A stretch of DNA of 37,498 bases from Lachnospiraceae bacterium (GCA_017555455.1 JAFZGJ010000096.1:1-37498), one strand, 5' to 3'. Counted from the stretch's first letter, positions 10,507 to 20,956 are shown. Numbers and translations: made by a program. Notes: a model not told the origin generated them from the letters alone.

Positions 10507-11364
10507 ATGGCTTCCATGAGAGACATAAAAAGGCGTAAGGGTAGTGTTCAAAGTACCCAGCAGATCACAAAAGCTATGAAACTGGTTTCCACAGTAAAAC
10601 TTCAGAAAGCAAAGCAGAAAGCGGAACAGACAACCAATTATTTTGACGCTATGTATAATACCGTGCAAAATATGCTGGCAAAGGCAAAAAATATTCAACA
10701 TCCTTATTTACAGCCTTCAGATAGTACTAAAAAATTAGTTATTATGATTACTTCCAACAAAGGTTTGGCAGGAGGCTATAACTCTAATGTAATTAAATTA
10801 ATTACACAAGGGGATTTTAACAAAAATGATGTGAAAATCATGGCTGTAGGTCGTAAAGGAAAAGAAGCTATGGCAAGATATGGCTATGAAATTTACAGAG
10901 ATTGTTGTGAAATCATTGATGGACCGACTTATGAAGATGCCAGAGCCTTGGCAAAAGAAGCATTGGAGCTTTTTGCAAAGGGAGAAGTTGGAGAGTTGTA
11001 TTTGGCGTATACCCATTTTAAAAATACAGTATCCCATATCCCTACACTGGTGAAGCTTCTTCCGGTAGAGGCAGATGCAAATAGAGAAGTGACAGAGGAA
11101 AGCAATATTCCAATGAACTTTGAACCTAAGGAAGAGGAAGCTTTGCAGTTAATCATTCCAACTTATATTACAAGTTTGATTTATGGAGGAATGATGGAAT
11201 CAGTGGCAAGTGAAAATGGTGCCAGAATGCAGGCAATGGATTCTGCTACCAGCAACGCCGAAGAAATTATTGATAAATTGACATTACAGTATAATAGAGC
11301 ACGTCAGGGTGCAATTACACAGGAATTAACAGAAATTATAGCAGGCGCACAGGCTATTTCATAG
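10507..11364 (+). CDS. atpG: F-type ATP synthase subunit gamma
   Basis: A 285-residue central shaft that rotates inside the alpha-beta hexamer. The N-terminal helix starts MASMRDIKRRKGSVQSTQQI and the C-terminal helix has NGARMQAMDSATSNAEEII and LTLQYNRARQGAITQELTEI, both family signatures that form the coiled-coil shaft. MITSNKGLAGGYNSNV marks the start of the globular part. The ribosome site is AAAAGGTG. The gene follows atpA after 54 bases and precedes atpD by 30. Confidence 0.96.
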   Translation: MASMRDIKRRKGSVQSTQQITKAMKLVSTVKLQKAKQKAEQTTNYFDAMYNTVQNMLAKAKNIQHPYLQPSDSTKKLVIMITSNKGLAGGYNSNVIKLITQGDFNKNDVKIMAVGRKGKEAMARYGYEIYRDCCEIIDGPTYEDARALAKEALELFAKGEVGELYLAYTHFKNTVSHIPTLVKLLPVEADANREVTEESNIPMNFEPKEEEALQLIIPTYITSLIYGGMMESVASENGARMQAMDSATSNAEEIIDKLTLQYNRARQGAITQELTEIIAGAQAIS

Positions 11365-12786
<1,422 letters not shown>

Positions 12787-12801
12787 TATGTGAGGTTATC
12801 T

Positions 12802-13209
12802 ATGGCAGAGGGTAGAAATTTTGACTTAGAGATTATTACTCCTGACCGTGTGTTTTACCAGGGACAGGCTAGTATGATTGAGTTTAATACCACAGAAGGT
12901 GAAATAGGTGTATATAAAGACCATATTCCTCTTACTGTAATTATTAAACCGGGAGTTCTTACCATTACCTCAGAAGAAGACAAAAAGCTAGCAGCCTTAC
13001 ATTCCGGATTCGCAACTATTATGCAGGACAAAGTTACCATTCTGGCGGAAGTAATTGAATGGGGCGATGAAATCGATGAAGAGCGTGCCGAGGCAGCCAG
13101 ACAGCGTGCGGAAGAAAGACTTCGTACAAATCAGGCATCCGTTGATATGGCAAGAGCAGAAGCTGCATTACTTCGAGCTGTGGCAAGAATTAAAACCATA
13201 AAAAAATAA
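12802..13209 (+). CDS. atpC: F-type ATP synthase subunit epsilon
   Basis: A subunit of about 135 residues that couples the gamma shaft to the c-ring and can inhibit ATP hydrolysis. The N-terminal beta sandwich includes LEIITPDRVFYQG, FNTTEGEIGVYKDHIPL and LHSGFATI. The C-terminal helical hairpin is alanine, glutamate and arginine rich. An upstream in-frame GTG at 12790 would add MRLS, but TGAGG at 12791-12795 is ideally placed for the ATG at 12802, and MAEGRNFDLEI resembles other epsilon N-termini. The gene closes the operon and a terminator follows. Confidence 0.94.
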   Translation: MAEGRNFDLEIITPDRVFYQGQASMIEFNTTEGEIGVYKDHIPLTVIIKPGVLTITSEEDKKLAALHSGFATIMQDKVTILAEVIEWGDEIDEERAEAARQRAEERLRTNQASVDMARAEAALLRAVARIKTIKK

Positions 13210-13219
13210 TATGATTTAC

Positions 13220-13252
13220 AAAGGAGCTGAAACATTAGTTTTGGCTCCTTTT
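13220..13252 (+). terminator. Terminator of the ATP synthase operon
   Basis: AAAGGAGC and GCTCCTTT form the base of a hairpin that continues inward with wobble pairs (TGAAAC with GTTTTG) around a four-base loop. It ends in TTTTA and starts 10 bases after the atpC stop. Confidence 0.85.
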
Positions 13253-13304
13253 ACATATAAAAGCATATATTGGTTGTAAGAAGAATTGTTCAGGAGCGGA
13301 TGTT

Positions 13305-13643
13305 ATGGAAAGTAGACGCCCGCCATTGTCATATTTCATGGCATATTCTTTACAGGAAGAGAATAAGAGTACATCAGAAAATATTACAGACAGAGACTAT
13401 TTCAGACAATTATATCCTCAAGCAGTAAAACGATACATTCGTGTGATTGTAGATGTTTTAAACAGAATGGATATAAAAGATAGCTTTATTTATGATGAAT
13501 ACCCTGATAAAGTACGGGTAGAACGTTTGACAGAAATTATTTTGCGACTGATTCCTTTGGAAAATAATATGAGCCGGGAAAGCCAACGGAATCTGGTTAG
13601 GGTATTACTGATAGATGAAATTGTAGAGAGAAGAAAGCGATAA
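13305..13643 (+). CDS. Conserved hypothetical protein, 112 residues
   Basis: No named family is recognised with confidence. The protein is hydrophilic and mostly helical, with no signal peptide or membrane segment. The central motif RDYFRQLYPQAVKRYIRVI followed by FIYDEYPDKVRVERL resembles short conserved Clostridia proteins of the form ...LYP...YDEYPD... that lack an assigned function. The ATG at 13305 is supported by AGGAGCGG ending about seven bases upstream. It stands alone between the atp terminator and the next gene. Coding potential is good: the frame is open throughout with neighbour-like codon use. Confidence 0.65.
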   Translation: MESRRPPLSYFMAYSLQEENKSTSENITDRDYFRQLYPQAVKRYIRVIVDVLNRMDIKDSFIYDEYPDKVRVERLTEIILRLIPLENNMSRESQRNLVRVLLIDEIVERRKR

Positions 13644-13769
13644 TATTTTTGTGATTTATATTGTTTCTTTTCCCAAAAAAGTTTACACTAAGAACAGGTT
13701 ATTAGAAGAAGTATAAAAGAGTTCTATTTAAGTTGAAATACAGGAAATGGGAATAGGAGAACGGTATAG

Positions 13770-14975
13770 ATGGTAGAAGTAAGAGCACTTTGTGAAGAAT
13801 ATATAGGAAAAGAATTATATCAGATTATTATAAGTAATCCTAAAAATAGTGCAGAGATTAGTAAAGTAAAAATCCGCCCTATTATGCTGAAAAATACTAT
13901 TGTTTTTCAAGTTACAGAATATAAAGGCACTCAGGTTTTTCATGAAAATTACGAAAAGAATTCTCTTATTACTAAAGTAATGGGATATTTGGAGAATAAT
14001 TTTAAACAGATGGAGCTTACGGCTACCAATATGCAGGCAACCGTATTAATTAGTAAAAAGGGAAAAGTAACTGTTAAGAAGAAAAGTCTTCAGACAGAAA
14101 AAAAAGTAGACTTATCTCATAATAAGGCAAAAAAATATATATTGCAGGAAGGAACAATAGTTCCATTCTTGGTGGATTTGGGAGTTCAGACCAAGGAAGG
14201 GAAAATAGTAAGAAGTAATTATGATAAGTTCCGTCAGATTAACAGATATCTGGAATTTATAGCAGATATTATGCCTATACTTCCTACAGATCGTCCAATT
14301 AATATTATTGATTTTGGATGTGGAAAATCTTACCTTACATTTGCACTTTATTATTATATGAAAATTTTGTGTAAAAGGGATATTCAGGTAATAGGTCTGG
14401 ATTTGAAAGAGAAGGTAATCGAAGATTGTAATGCTTTAGCAGTACGTTATGGATATGAAGGATTAAAATTTGTAACGGGAGATGTCAGTACTTATACCGG
14501 TGAAGGTAATGTAGACATGGTTGTGACTCTTCATGCCTGTGATACAGCAACAGATTATGCATTGGAAAAAGCAGTTTCTTGGGGAGCAAAAGTAATATTT
14601 ACAGTTCCCTGTTGTCAGCATGAAGTCAATATGCAGATTAAAAATGAAGAATTGCAACCTTTATTAAAATACGGTTTAATAAAAGAAAGAATATCTGCAT
14701 TAATAACAGATGCTATTCGTGCAAATTTATTGGAAGAGCAAGGGTATCAGGTTCAGGTGATGGAATTTATTGATATGGAACATACGCCTAAAAATATTCT
14801 GATACGTGCTGTGAAGGAAAAAGAAGATAAAAAGATAGATACCGGTATAAGTCGGTTAACAGAGTTTTTGCATGTACGGAATACAATGCAGGAATTAATG
14901 ACTGCCAAAGAGAATAGGATAGCATCATCTGAGAAGAATGAGGCAGGTATTGTATTTTGCAAGGAGAAAGAATGA
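13770..14975 (+). CDS. Class I SAM-dependent methyltransferase, Methyltransf_32-like
   Basis: A 401-residue protein. Residues 1 to about 125 form an N-terminal domain not recognised. Residues about 140-345 are a Rossmann-fold methyltransferase: motif I is IIDFGCGKSYLTFALYYY with D181-F-G-C-G185, the acidic motif II is VIGLDLKEKVIEDC, and a post-motif reads VTLHACDTATDYAL (H255) followed by FTVPCCQHE (C281, C282, H284). The HACD...PCC pattern is seen in the Methyltransf_32 group, which includes METTL25-like and TRM13-like proteins, so an RNA substrate is plausible but unproven. The stop overlaps the next start in an ATGA arrangement, so the two genes are translationally coupled. Confidence 0.8.
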   Translation: MVEVRALCEEYIGKELYQIIISNPKNSAEISKVKIRPIMLKNTIVFQVTEYKGTQVFHENYEKNSLITKVMGYLENNFKQMELTATNMQATVLISKKGKVTVKKKSLQTEKKVDLSHNKAKKYILQEGTIVPFLVDLGVQTKEGKIVRSNYDKFRQINRYLEFIADIMPILPTDRPINIIDFGCGKSYLTFALYYYMKILCKRDIQVIGLDLKEKVIEDCNALAVRYGYEGLKFVTGDVSTYTGEGNVDMVVTLHACDTATDYALEKAVSWGAKVIFTVPCCQHEVNMQIKNEELQPLLKYGLIKERISALITDAIRANLLEEQGYQVQVMEFIDMEHTPKNILIRAVKEKEDKKIDTGISRLTEFLHVRNTMQELMTAKENRIASSEKNEAGIVFCKEKE

Positions 14976-17506
14976 GTAAGAGTTGGATAAAACGTATCGT
15001 AGCAGTGTTGGTATTTATAGTTTCCCTATTTGTAATAGATATAATTATGAATCAGGAAATATCAGAAATAACCATGGAAATGCCAAATGCTACTTTACCC
15101 ATAGTTTCTGTAAAAATAGATGAGCATAAAATCAATACCATGTATGGATATACATCCAAAAGAGAAGAGGCATTTACGAAAGACAGTATTACACCCATTT
15201 CTTCCGATAGGGAAATTACTTTGGTTGTAGATACCTATCATACAGATATTGATTCGGTAGAGTATGAAGTTCGAAGTATAGATGGAGAGCGTCTGATAGA
15301 AGGCGGAGAAATAGCTACACTTCAGAAAATGCCCGGCAAGGTCCAATTTTCTATACAGTTAAAGGATTTGACTGAAGTAAATAAGGAATATTCCTTTGTT
15401 ACCATTCTTACTTTGGAAGGGGGGGAAAAGGCTTATTATTATACCAGATTTATTCAGAACGAAAATTATCATGAAAGAGAAAAACTGGATTTTATTTTAG
15501 GATTTCATAATGTTACATTCAGTGGTAACGGAGCGGAAATAAAAAAATATTTGGAATCAAATGAAAAAGGTGATAATACCAATTTCTATAGAGTAGATAT
15601 TCATAGCAGCCTGGCTCAGGTAATGTGGGATCAGCTTCCGGTGGAAAGAGTGGAAGAACCTACTGTTTTTGTGAAAGATATTACGGAACAGACTGCCAGT
15701 GTAGTATTGAAATATCCGGTAACAGAAAAGGGGGCTATGGAGGGAGATTCCTATTTTGTAGAAGAATATTACAGAGTCAGATATGCGCCAAACAGAATGT
15801 ATTTGTTGGAGTATGAGCGGACCATGGATGAAATATTTGATGCAAATAAAGAGTCCTTTTCCAATGATAAAATATATTTGGGGATTACAGATGAAAATGT
15901 GCAAATGATGGAAAGTGAAGGTGGAAAGAATCTTGCTTTTGTAAATGCTAACCGGCTATTTTTATATAGTAATGTGGATAATAAATTGTCAGAAGTGTTT
16001 TCTTTCTATAATAAAAATAACTTTGATATCAGAACTCAAAATAGGAACTTTGAAATTAGGATATTGAAGATAGAAGATAGTGGAAATTTGGCCTTTATGG
16101 TTTCCGGCTATATGAATCGTGGAATTCATGAAGGAGAAGTAGGGGTGGCAGTATACTTCTATGATACGATACAAAATACCATTGAAGAGCAAATTTTTAT
16201 TCCATATGAAAAATCAGCAGATATACTAATAAAAGAATTGAATAACTTGAGTTATTTAAATATGGAAAATCATTTATTCCTTATTTTAGAAGGATGTTTA
16301 TATGATATCAGCCTGGATGAGAAAAACTATGAAATTATAATTTCTGAATTGACGGAAGAAACCTACAAGGTTTCCGGGTCCGGAAGAATGATTAGCTGGC
16401 TGAAGGAAAATAAGCCTTATGAAAGTAAGTCTTTGTATTGGTTGAATTTAAATGATGGCAAAAAAATAGAAATTAAATCAGGATATAACCAATATATATC
16501 AGTTCTTGGATTTATGGAAGAGGACTTAATATACGGTTTGGTTAAAAAGGAAGATGTAAAAATAGAAACCAGTGGTAATGTTTTGTTTCCTATTTATAAA
16601 TTATTGATTCGAAATCAGGATAATAAGATTTTAAAAGATTATGAAAAAGAAAATTATTATATTGTAGATTGCAGTATTGAGGATAATCAAATTACCCTGA
16701 AAAGGATTAAAATGTATGAAAAAAATGAAAAGAAAATAATAGAATCCATAGAAGATGATCATATTGCCAGTAAAGAGATCAAAGACGGAAATGTAAACCG
16801 GGTAAGTGTTGTATCCAAAGATATTTATAAAAAGGTGGTTCAGTTGGTATTGAAAAATACTACTCAACCTCATTCGTTAAAAATTTTGACTCCAAAAGAA
16901 GTTATTTTTGAGGGAGGACGTGAAGTAAATATTGAATTACCGGATATGGAGAATATTCTTTATGTTTATGGTCCAAAGGGAGTAGAGAAAGTTACCACAT
17001 CTTCTTCTGAGGCCGTGAAACAGGCATATATGCTTTCTGGAAGCGTTGTAGATGGAAACGGAAATTATATCTGGAAGAAGGGTACGGTGTATACTAAGAA
17101 TCAGATTATGGCAATTACCGGAACCCGAATGGATAATGAAACCGGTTCCTTGGCAGTTTGTTTGGATACTATCTTGGAATTTGAAGGAATATCCAGAAAA
17201 ACCCAGCCGTTGTTGGATGCGGGAGAAGATGCAATTTATATTTTAAATAAATCCCTAAGAGAAGAAAAAATTTTGGATTTGAGAGGTTGCTCTTTAGATA
17301 CCGTGTTGTATTATATAGATCAGGATATTCCGGTATTGGCACTTATGGAAAATCAGGAAGCTTATCTGATTGTTGGGTTTAATGAGCAAAATGTGGTTCT
17401 TATGAATCCTAAAACCGGAACTGTTTATAAAAAAGGAATGAATGATTCCAGAGAGATGTTTGAAAAAGCAGGAAATCAATTTATTACTTATATGAGGTAC
17501 GAATGA
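14972..17506 (+). CDS. Membrane-anchored large protein with degenerate C39-peptidase-like C-terminus
   Basis: An 844-residue protein starting at ATG 14972, chosen because AAGGAG lies at 14961-14966. A TTG at 14957 would add five residues but lies upstream of that site. A single membrane helix at about residues 7-27 anchors a long extracellular region. Residues about 30-165 look like a beta-sandwich, and 170-690 is mostly beta-rich with no recognised domain, possibly a propeller. The last 130 residues resemble a C39 cysteine-peptidase fold, with LDLRGCSLDTVLYYIDQDIP, then NPKTGTVYKKG, then FITYMR. The expected nucleophile motif is absent (TGSLAVC730LDT), the catalytic histidine position is Y798, and the following polar residue is N812. 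It is probably inactive as a peptidase. A terminator follows directly. Confidence 0.8.
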   Translation: MSKSWIKRIVAVLVFIVSLFVIDIIMNQEISEITMEMPNATLPIVSVKIDEHKINTMYGYTSKREEAFTKDSITPISSDREITLVVDTYHTDIDSVEYEVRSIDGERLIEGGEIATLQKMPGKVQFSIQLKDLTEVNKEYSFVTILTLEGGEKAYYYTRFIQNENYHEREKLDFILGFHNVTFSGNGAEIKKYLESNEKGDNTNFYRVDIHSSLAQVMWDQLPVERVEEPTVFVKDITEQTASVVLKYPVTEKGAMEGDSYFVEEYYRVRYAPNRMYLLEYERTMDEIFDANKESFSNDKIYLGITDENVQMMESEGGKNLAFVNANRLFLYSNVDNKLSEVFSFYNKNNFDIRTQNRNFEIRILKIEDSGNLAFMVSGYMNRGIHEGEVGVAVYFYDTIQNTIEEQIFIPYEKSADILIKELNNLSYLNMENHLFLILEGCLYDISLDEKNYEIIISELTEETYKVSGSGRMISWLKENKPYESKSLYWLNLNDGKKIEIKSGYNQYISVLGFMEEDLIYGLVKKEDVKIETSGNVLFPIYKLLIRNQDNKILKDYEKENYYIVDCSIEDNQITLKRIKMYEKNEKKIIESIEDDHIASKEIKDGNVNRVSVVSKDIYKKVVQLVLKNTTQPHSLKILTPKEVIFEGGREVNIELPDMENILYVYGPKGVEKVTTSSSEAVKQAYMLSGSVVDGNGNYIWKKGTVYTKNQIMAITGTRMDNETGSLAVCLDTILEFEGISRKTQPLLDAGEDAIYILNKSLREEKILDLRGCSLDTVLYYIDQDIPVLALMENQEAYLIVGFNEQNVVLMNPKTGTVYKKGMNDSREMFEKAGNQFITYMRYE

Positions 17507-17537
17507 AAATGAGGTTCCCAAACGGGAACCTCATTTT
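17507..17537. terminator. Bidirectional terminator between convergent genes
   Basis: GAGGTTCCC at 17511-17519 and GGGAACCTC at 17524-17532 are perfectly complementary around a four-base loop. A-rich sequence precedes and T-rich sequence follows, so the hairpin can stop transcription from both the upstream plus-strand gene and minus-strand prs. Confidence 0.92.
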
Positions 17538-17548
17538 ATATTGTGTGT

Positions 17549-18742
17549 TTATTTTAATTTTCCGGCCTTATACTGAGTAACAATGTTCTGAATACGTTCC
17601 ACAGGATTTAATAAATCACTGATGGAAGAGTCGTGGTTTAAAGTATCAACGATGTAAGCAATATACTTGCTCATGTCACAACTAATGTACCATTCGCGGT
17701 CTAATAATTCAGGACTCTGATAAATTAAATTAGTAGTAAGAACTCTTGTAATATGTCCTTTTTCATACGCTTCATCAAATTTGGCAAGACCATTAGTGAA
17801 AAGACCAAAGGTTGAGAATACAAAAATTCTGTTTGCCTTACGTTCTTTTAACGCAGCACATACTTCAATTACGCTTTCTCCGGAAGAAATCATATCATCA
17901 ATGATAATCATATCTTTTCCTTCTACGTTAGAACCTAAGAATTCATGAGCAATAATTGGGTTACGTCCATCTACAATCTGAGTATAATCACGACGTTTGT
18001 AGAACATACCCATATCTAATCCTAATACGTTGGCAATATAGATAGCACGTCCCATACCACCTTCATCCGGGCTGATAACCATCATGTGATCGGCATCAAT
18101 TTTTAAGTCTTTTACATTGCGGAGTAAACCTTTGATAAACTGGTAAGCAGGTTGTACAGTTTCAAAGCCATTTAAAGGAATCGCATTTTGAACACGAGGG
18201 TCATGAGCATCAAAAGTAATGATGTTGTCAACGCCCATGCTTACCAATTCCTGAAGTGCTAAAGCACAGTCCAAGGATTCTCTGGAAGTTCTCTTATGCT
18301 GTCTGCTTTCGTAAAGGAATGGCATGATTACAGTAATTCTTCTTGCTTTTCCGCCAACAGCAGCAATAATTCTCTTTAAATCCTGATAGTGGTCATCAGG
18401 AGACATATGATTTTTATGTCCGCTCATATTATAAGTTAAGCTGTAATTACAAACATCAACCATAATATAAAGGTCAGTACCACGAACAGATTCTAATAAA
18501 ACACCTTTACCTTCACCGGAGCCAAAACGGGGAGCTTTGGAAGCAATAATGTAAGAATTACGCTGATAACCTGCAAATGCAAGGCTGTTTTTGTGTTCGT
18601 GTTCTCTTTCGGTTCTCCATTTTACCAAATAATAGTCAACTTTTTTTCCTAATTCATTGCAGCTTTCTAAAGGAATCATTCCTAAAGAGCCAACAGGGAT
18701 AGATTCTAAGTTTCTTTTTTCGTCGCGTTTAAATTTGAACAT
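17549..18742 (-). CDS. prs: Ribose-phosphate pyrophosphokinase (PRPP synthetase), long form
   Basis: A 397-residue enzyme that makes PRPP from ribose 5-phosphate and ATP for purine, pyrimidine, NAD, histidine and tryptophan synthesis. The PRPP-binding loop is IIIDDMISSGES at residues 279-290. Other signatures are the YMPFLYESRQ-like segment around 139-148 (VIMPFLYESRQHKR) and ITFDAHDP (175-182). Classical enzymes have about 315 residues. The extra length is an N-terminal extension and internal insertions. The His in the usual DLHA motif is shifted to DAHD, as in this longer group. It follows dnaI by seven bases and is probably co-transcribed with it. rpiB elsewhere in the window supplies its substrate. 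Confidence 0.93.
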   Translation of the reverse strand: MFKFKRDEKRNLESIPVGSLGMIPLESCNELGKKVDYYLVKWRTEREHEHKNSLAFAGYQRNSYIIASKAPRFGSGEGKGVLLESVRGTDLYIMVDVCNYSLTYNMSGHKNHMSPDDHYQDLKRIIAAVGGKARRITVIMPFLYESRQHKRTSRESLDCALALQELVSMGVDNIITFDAHDPRVQNAIPLNGFETVQPAYQFIKGLLRNVKDLKIDADHMMVISPDEGGMGRAIYIANVLGLDMGMFYKRRDYTQIVDGRNPIIAHEFLGSNVEGKDMIIIDDMISSGESVIEVCAALKERKANRIFVFSTFGLFTNGLAKFDEAYEKGHITRVLTTNLIYQSPELLDREWYISCDMSKYIAYIVDTLNHDSSISDLLNPVERIQNIVTQYKAGKLK

Positions 18743-18749
18743 AAGTTCC

Positions 18750-19721
18750 TCACTTTCTATTGGTAAGTCGTTTTTTGTACATTCTAATGTCAGGACCGGT
18801 AATTTTACATAATTTGAAATTACTGGTTATTCTGGAAAAAATCCTGTCAGAATAACGATCCCTTAATTCCTGTAGTGATAGGTTAGTAGATATTATAATA
18901 GATTTTTTCCTCAGTATACGTTCATTTAAGCATGAAAAAAACTGGGAAGAAGAAAAATTATTAGTTAATTCTGTTCCCAAGTCATCAATAATTAATAAAT
19001 CGCATGAATACAAATCCTCATATAAATCTGCCAATTCACCTTTGGCACTATAGTCAAAAGACATTCCGGAAAGCTTTTCAAATAATCCGGTAGAGCTGAA
19101 ATAGATAACAGAATGACCTCTGTCCATCAATTCTTTTGCTACACATCCGGAAAGAAAGGACTTTCCTGTACCTACTGTACCATAAAAAAAGAGATTATGG
19201 TAGTCTGAATTAAAACAATCTATAAAATCCTTGCAGGTTTTTACCGCATTTTCAAAATGTAATAAGTCCTCATCCTCATAGAAATCATAGGATAAGACAG
19301 AAAAATTATTTTCGGACAACATCTCTCTGATATTGGACTGTTGATATAACAGAGAGATAATTTTCTGTTTAAAACAATGGCATTTTTCATTTCCAATATA
19401 GCCTGTATCCTTGCAATCTGCACAATCATATTGAAGTTCCAGATAATCGGAAGGAAGTCCGAAAAGAGATAAAAGCTGTTTTTTTTCTTCCCGAAGGAAA
19501 GCTAAGTTTTTTTTCATATCTGCCAGGGCAGATTCGTCCCCATCCAATAAGCGGGAGGCATATTCTAAAGATAAAGAAGAAATGCGGGAGGAAAGTTCCT
19601 GATATTTTGGAATGGTTTTGTTTACATAATTTTGCCGTTCCTCCAAAGCCCGCCGGCCGGCCAGCTGTTTTTCTTCGTAGGTTTTCATAAGAGTATTGTA
19701 CTGAGAATTAGTTAAAGCCAC
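18750..19721 (-). CDS. Replicative helicase loader, DnaI/DnaC-type AAA+ ATPase
   Basis: A 323-residue protein predicted to load the DnaB-type replicative helicase onto origin DNA. The N-terminal half is helical and carries a zinc-finger-like cluster C100-x2-C103...C114-x-C116, which suits a DnaI-type helicase-binding domain. The AAA+ domain has Walker A GTVGTGKS at 181-188 and Walker B LLIIDD at about 242-247, followed by LGTE and the arginine-rich RYSDRIFSRI sensor region. The start codon is GTG at 19721, backed by AAAAGGAG upstream. It lies 15 bases after the dnaD-domain gene, a standard helicase-loading pair in Firmicutes. Confidence 0.9.
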   Translation of the reverse strand: MALTNSQYNTLMKTYEEKQLAGRRALEERQNYVNKTIPKYQELSSRISSLSLEYASRLLDGDESALADMKKNLAFLREEKKQLLSLFGLPSDYLELQYDCADCKDTGYIGNEKCHCFKQKIISLLYQQSNIREMLSENNFSVLSYDFYEDEDLLHFENAVKTCKDFIDCFNSDYHNLFFYGTVGTGKSFLSGCVAKELMDRGHSVIYFSSTGLFEKLSGMSFDYSAKGELADLYEDLYSCDLLIIDDLGTELTNNFSSSQFFSCLNERILRKKSIIISTNLSLQELRDRYSDRIFSRITSNFKLCKITGPDIRMYKKRLTNRK

Positions 19722-19736
19722 GAAACGATTCTCCTT

Positions 19737-20804
19737 TTAATTACTTAATAATTCTTTTTCCAAGGCATCAAAATCATAATCATTTTGTTGAAACTGGTTA
19801 AATCTGTTTTTTGCGGAAGCAGAAGATGTCTGAGGCGGTGTAATTTTTTTCCGGCTTGCGTAAGCGGCATCAGCTTTTGAAATATCTGCTTTATGATGAA
19901 CACCAAAAGCTTTCCAACTGCTTAAAATTTTATCTGCGTATTCAAAACGGTGCTTGTCCGTTGCCATAACAGTCCTTTCGCAGGCTTCCAAAATCACATC
20001 GGAGGTAAAACCATAAATTTGATACCAGCGCTTAATAAAATCCGCTTCCTTTGGGGTAGGTTGATTGTTTTTTCCCAAGGCATTCATAACGGCATAAGTA
20101 TCCTTATCATACTTCATGCTTTGGGATTGTGCCTGTTCAGGAGTGGAAATATGTGCCTCGGCCCAACTGATGGCAACCTTTTCTATGTAACGGAAATCTT
20201 TCTTTCCACGGTCAATACAGTATTGTAAGAGATAATCAATTAAATCGCAGGAAAAATGCAATTCATCCGAAATAAATAAAATGGAACGGATGTCTTTGGC
20301 ACTTAAAGTTCTGCCAAGATAAGATTCTGCAATAAACATTAATTCTGCAGTAGATTCTCTGGATGTAAATTCTGCTAATTGATCTAAAGTGTATTCCGGT
20401 TTTACAAAAGTAGCGTTATTGGACATATAAGCTACGGTTTTTATACCGGATGGTTTCATGGTATCATCAGAACCTTGCACTGCAGGAGCAATAACGGAGC
20501 CTTGGGATTGTATCAAAGAACATAAAGTAAGACCCACAAGTTCGTGGGTATCATTATAGGCTAATTGCACAACCTGTTTTCTTTCCCAATAGGACAAAGC
20601 ACGAAGAACATCTTTTTCCGTATAGTTGAAAAAATCTGCCATGGCAGAAATACTACAGGACTGTACGTTACCTATATGACGTAACAAATATAAATAAACC
20701 TTCACCTGAGCATCATTTGCTTCTGCCAAAAACGTATCAATAAAGGAATTGGCAACTAAAGTATAATTCATATTTTGTTGATTATTTATTTGAAACTGAC
20801 TCAT
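19737..20804 (-). CDS. DnaD-domain replication initiation protein
   Basis: A 355-residue protein from the ATG at 20804. A TTG at 20855 would extend it by 17 residues, but that extension would lie inside the palindrome of the leader. GGAG 10 bases upstream of the ATG supports the shorter form. Residues about 20-100 form a winged helix like that of DnaD/DnaB. Two DnaD-type (DnaB_2) domains follow, at about 140-225 and 240-305. The second contains the YxxxG-like segment WYQIYGFTSDVILEACE and ends with ILSSWKAFGV. Such proteins remodel DNA at the origin or at restart sites and recruit DnaI with the helicase. The double-domain layout recalls B. subtilis DnaB as much as DnaD. Confidence 0.88.
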   Translation of the reverse strand: MSQFQINNQQNMNYTLVANSFIDTFLAEANDAQVKVYLYLLRHIGNVQSCSISAMADFFNYTEKDVLRALSYWERKQVVQLAYNDTHELVGLTLCSLIQSQGSVIAPAVQGSDDTMKPSGIKTVAYMSNNATFVKPEYTLDQLAEFTSRESTAELMFIAESYLGRTLSAKDIRSILFISDELHFSCDLIDYLLQYCIDRGKKDFRYIEKVAISWAEAHISTPEQAQSQSMKYDKDTYAVMNALGKNNQPTPKEADFIKRWYQIYGFTSDVILEACERTVMATDKHRFEYADKILSSWKAFGVHHKADISKADAAYASRKKITPPQTSSASAKNRFNQFQQNDYDFDALEKELLSN

Positions 20805-20843
20805 GCAAATCACACTCCGTTGAAAGGTTACAATTTGTTTAGG

Positions 20844-20887
20844 GAATCTATTCAAAACCGTTTGGCTCTGAATAGATTCAAATTATA
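20844..20887 (-). promoter_or_regulatory. dnaD operon promoter -10 box with overlapping 11-bp palindrome
   Basis: On the minus strand TATAAT occupies 20887-20882, with only a poor -35 candidate. Starting three bases downstream is a perfect inverted repeat: TGAATAGATTC at 20869-20879 and GAATCTATTCA at 20844-20854, 11 of 11 matches with a 14-base spacer. The right arm covers the expected transcription start near 20875, the position expected of a repressor site or of a 5' RNA hairpin. Which of the two applies is unknown. Confidence 0.6.
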
Positions 20888-20923
20888 GCACAGAAAAATA
20901 GAAAAGAAAACCTCGAAAATCTT

Positions 20924-20950
20924 GCAAAGCCTTGAAAATCAAGGGTTTGC
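20924..20950. repeat. Imperfect inverted repeat in the murC-dnaD spacer
   Basis: GCAAA-G-CCTTGA, a three-base loop, then TCAAGG-G-TTTGC forms an 11-bp stem with one mismatch. On the minus strand it is followed by T-rich sequence, so it could be a second terminator for transcripts coming from murC. It lies between the DnaA-like boxes and the dnaD promoter. Confidence 0.6.
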
Positions 20951-20956
20951 GCATCT

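Noticed and set aside
12790-12801. GTG at 12790 as the epsilon-subunit start
   Set aside because: The ribosome site TGAGG overlaps this codon and is correctly placed for the ATG at 12802.
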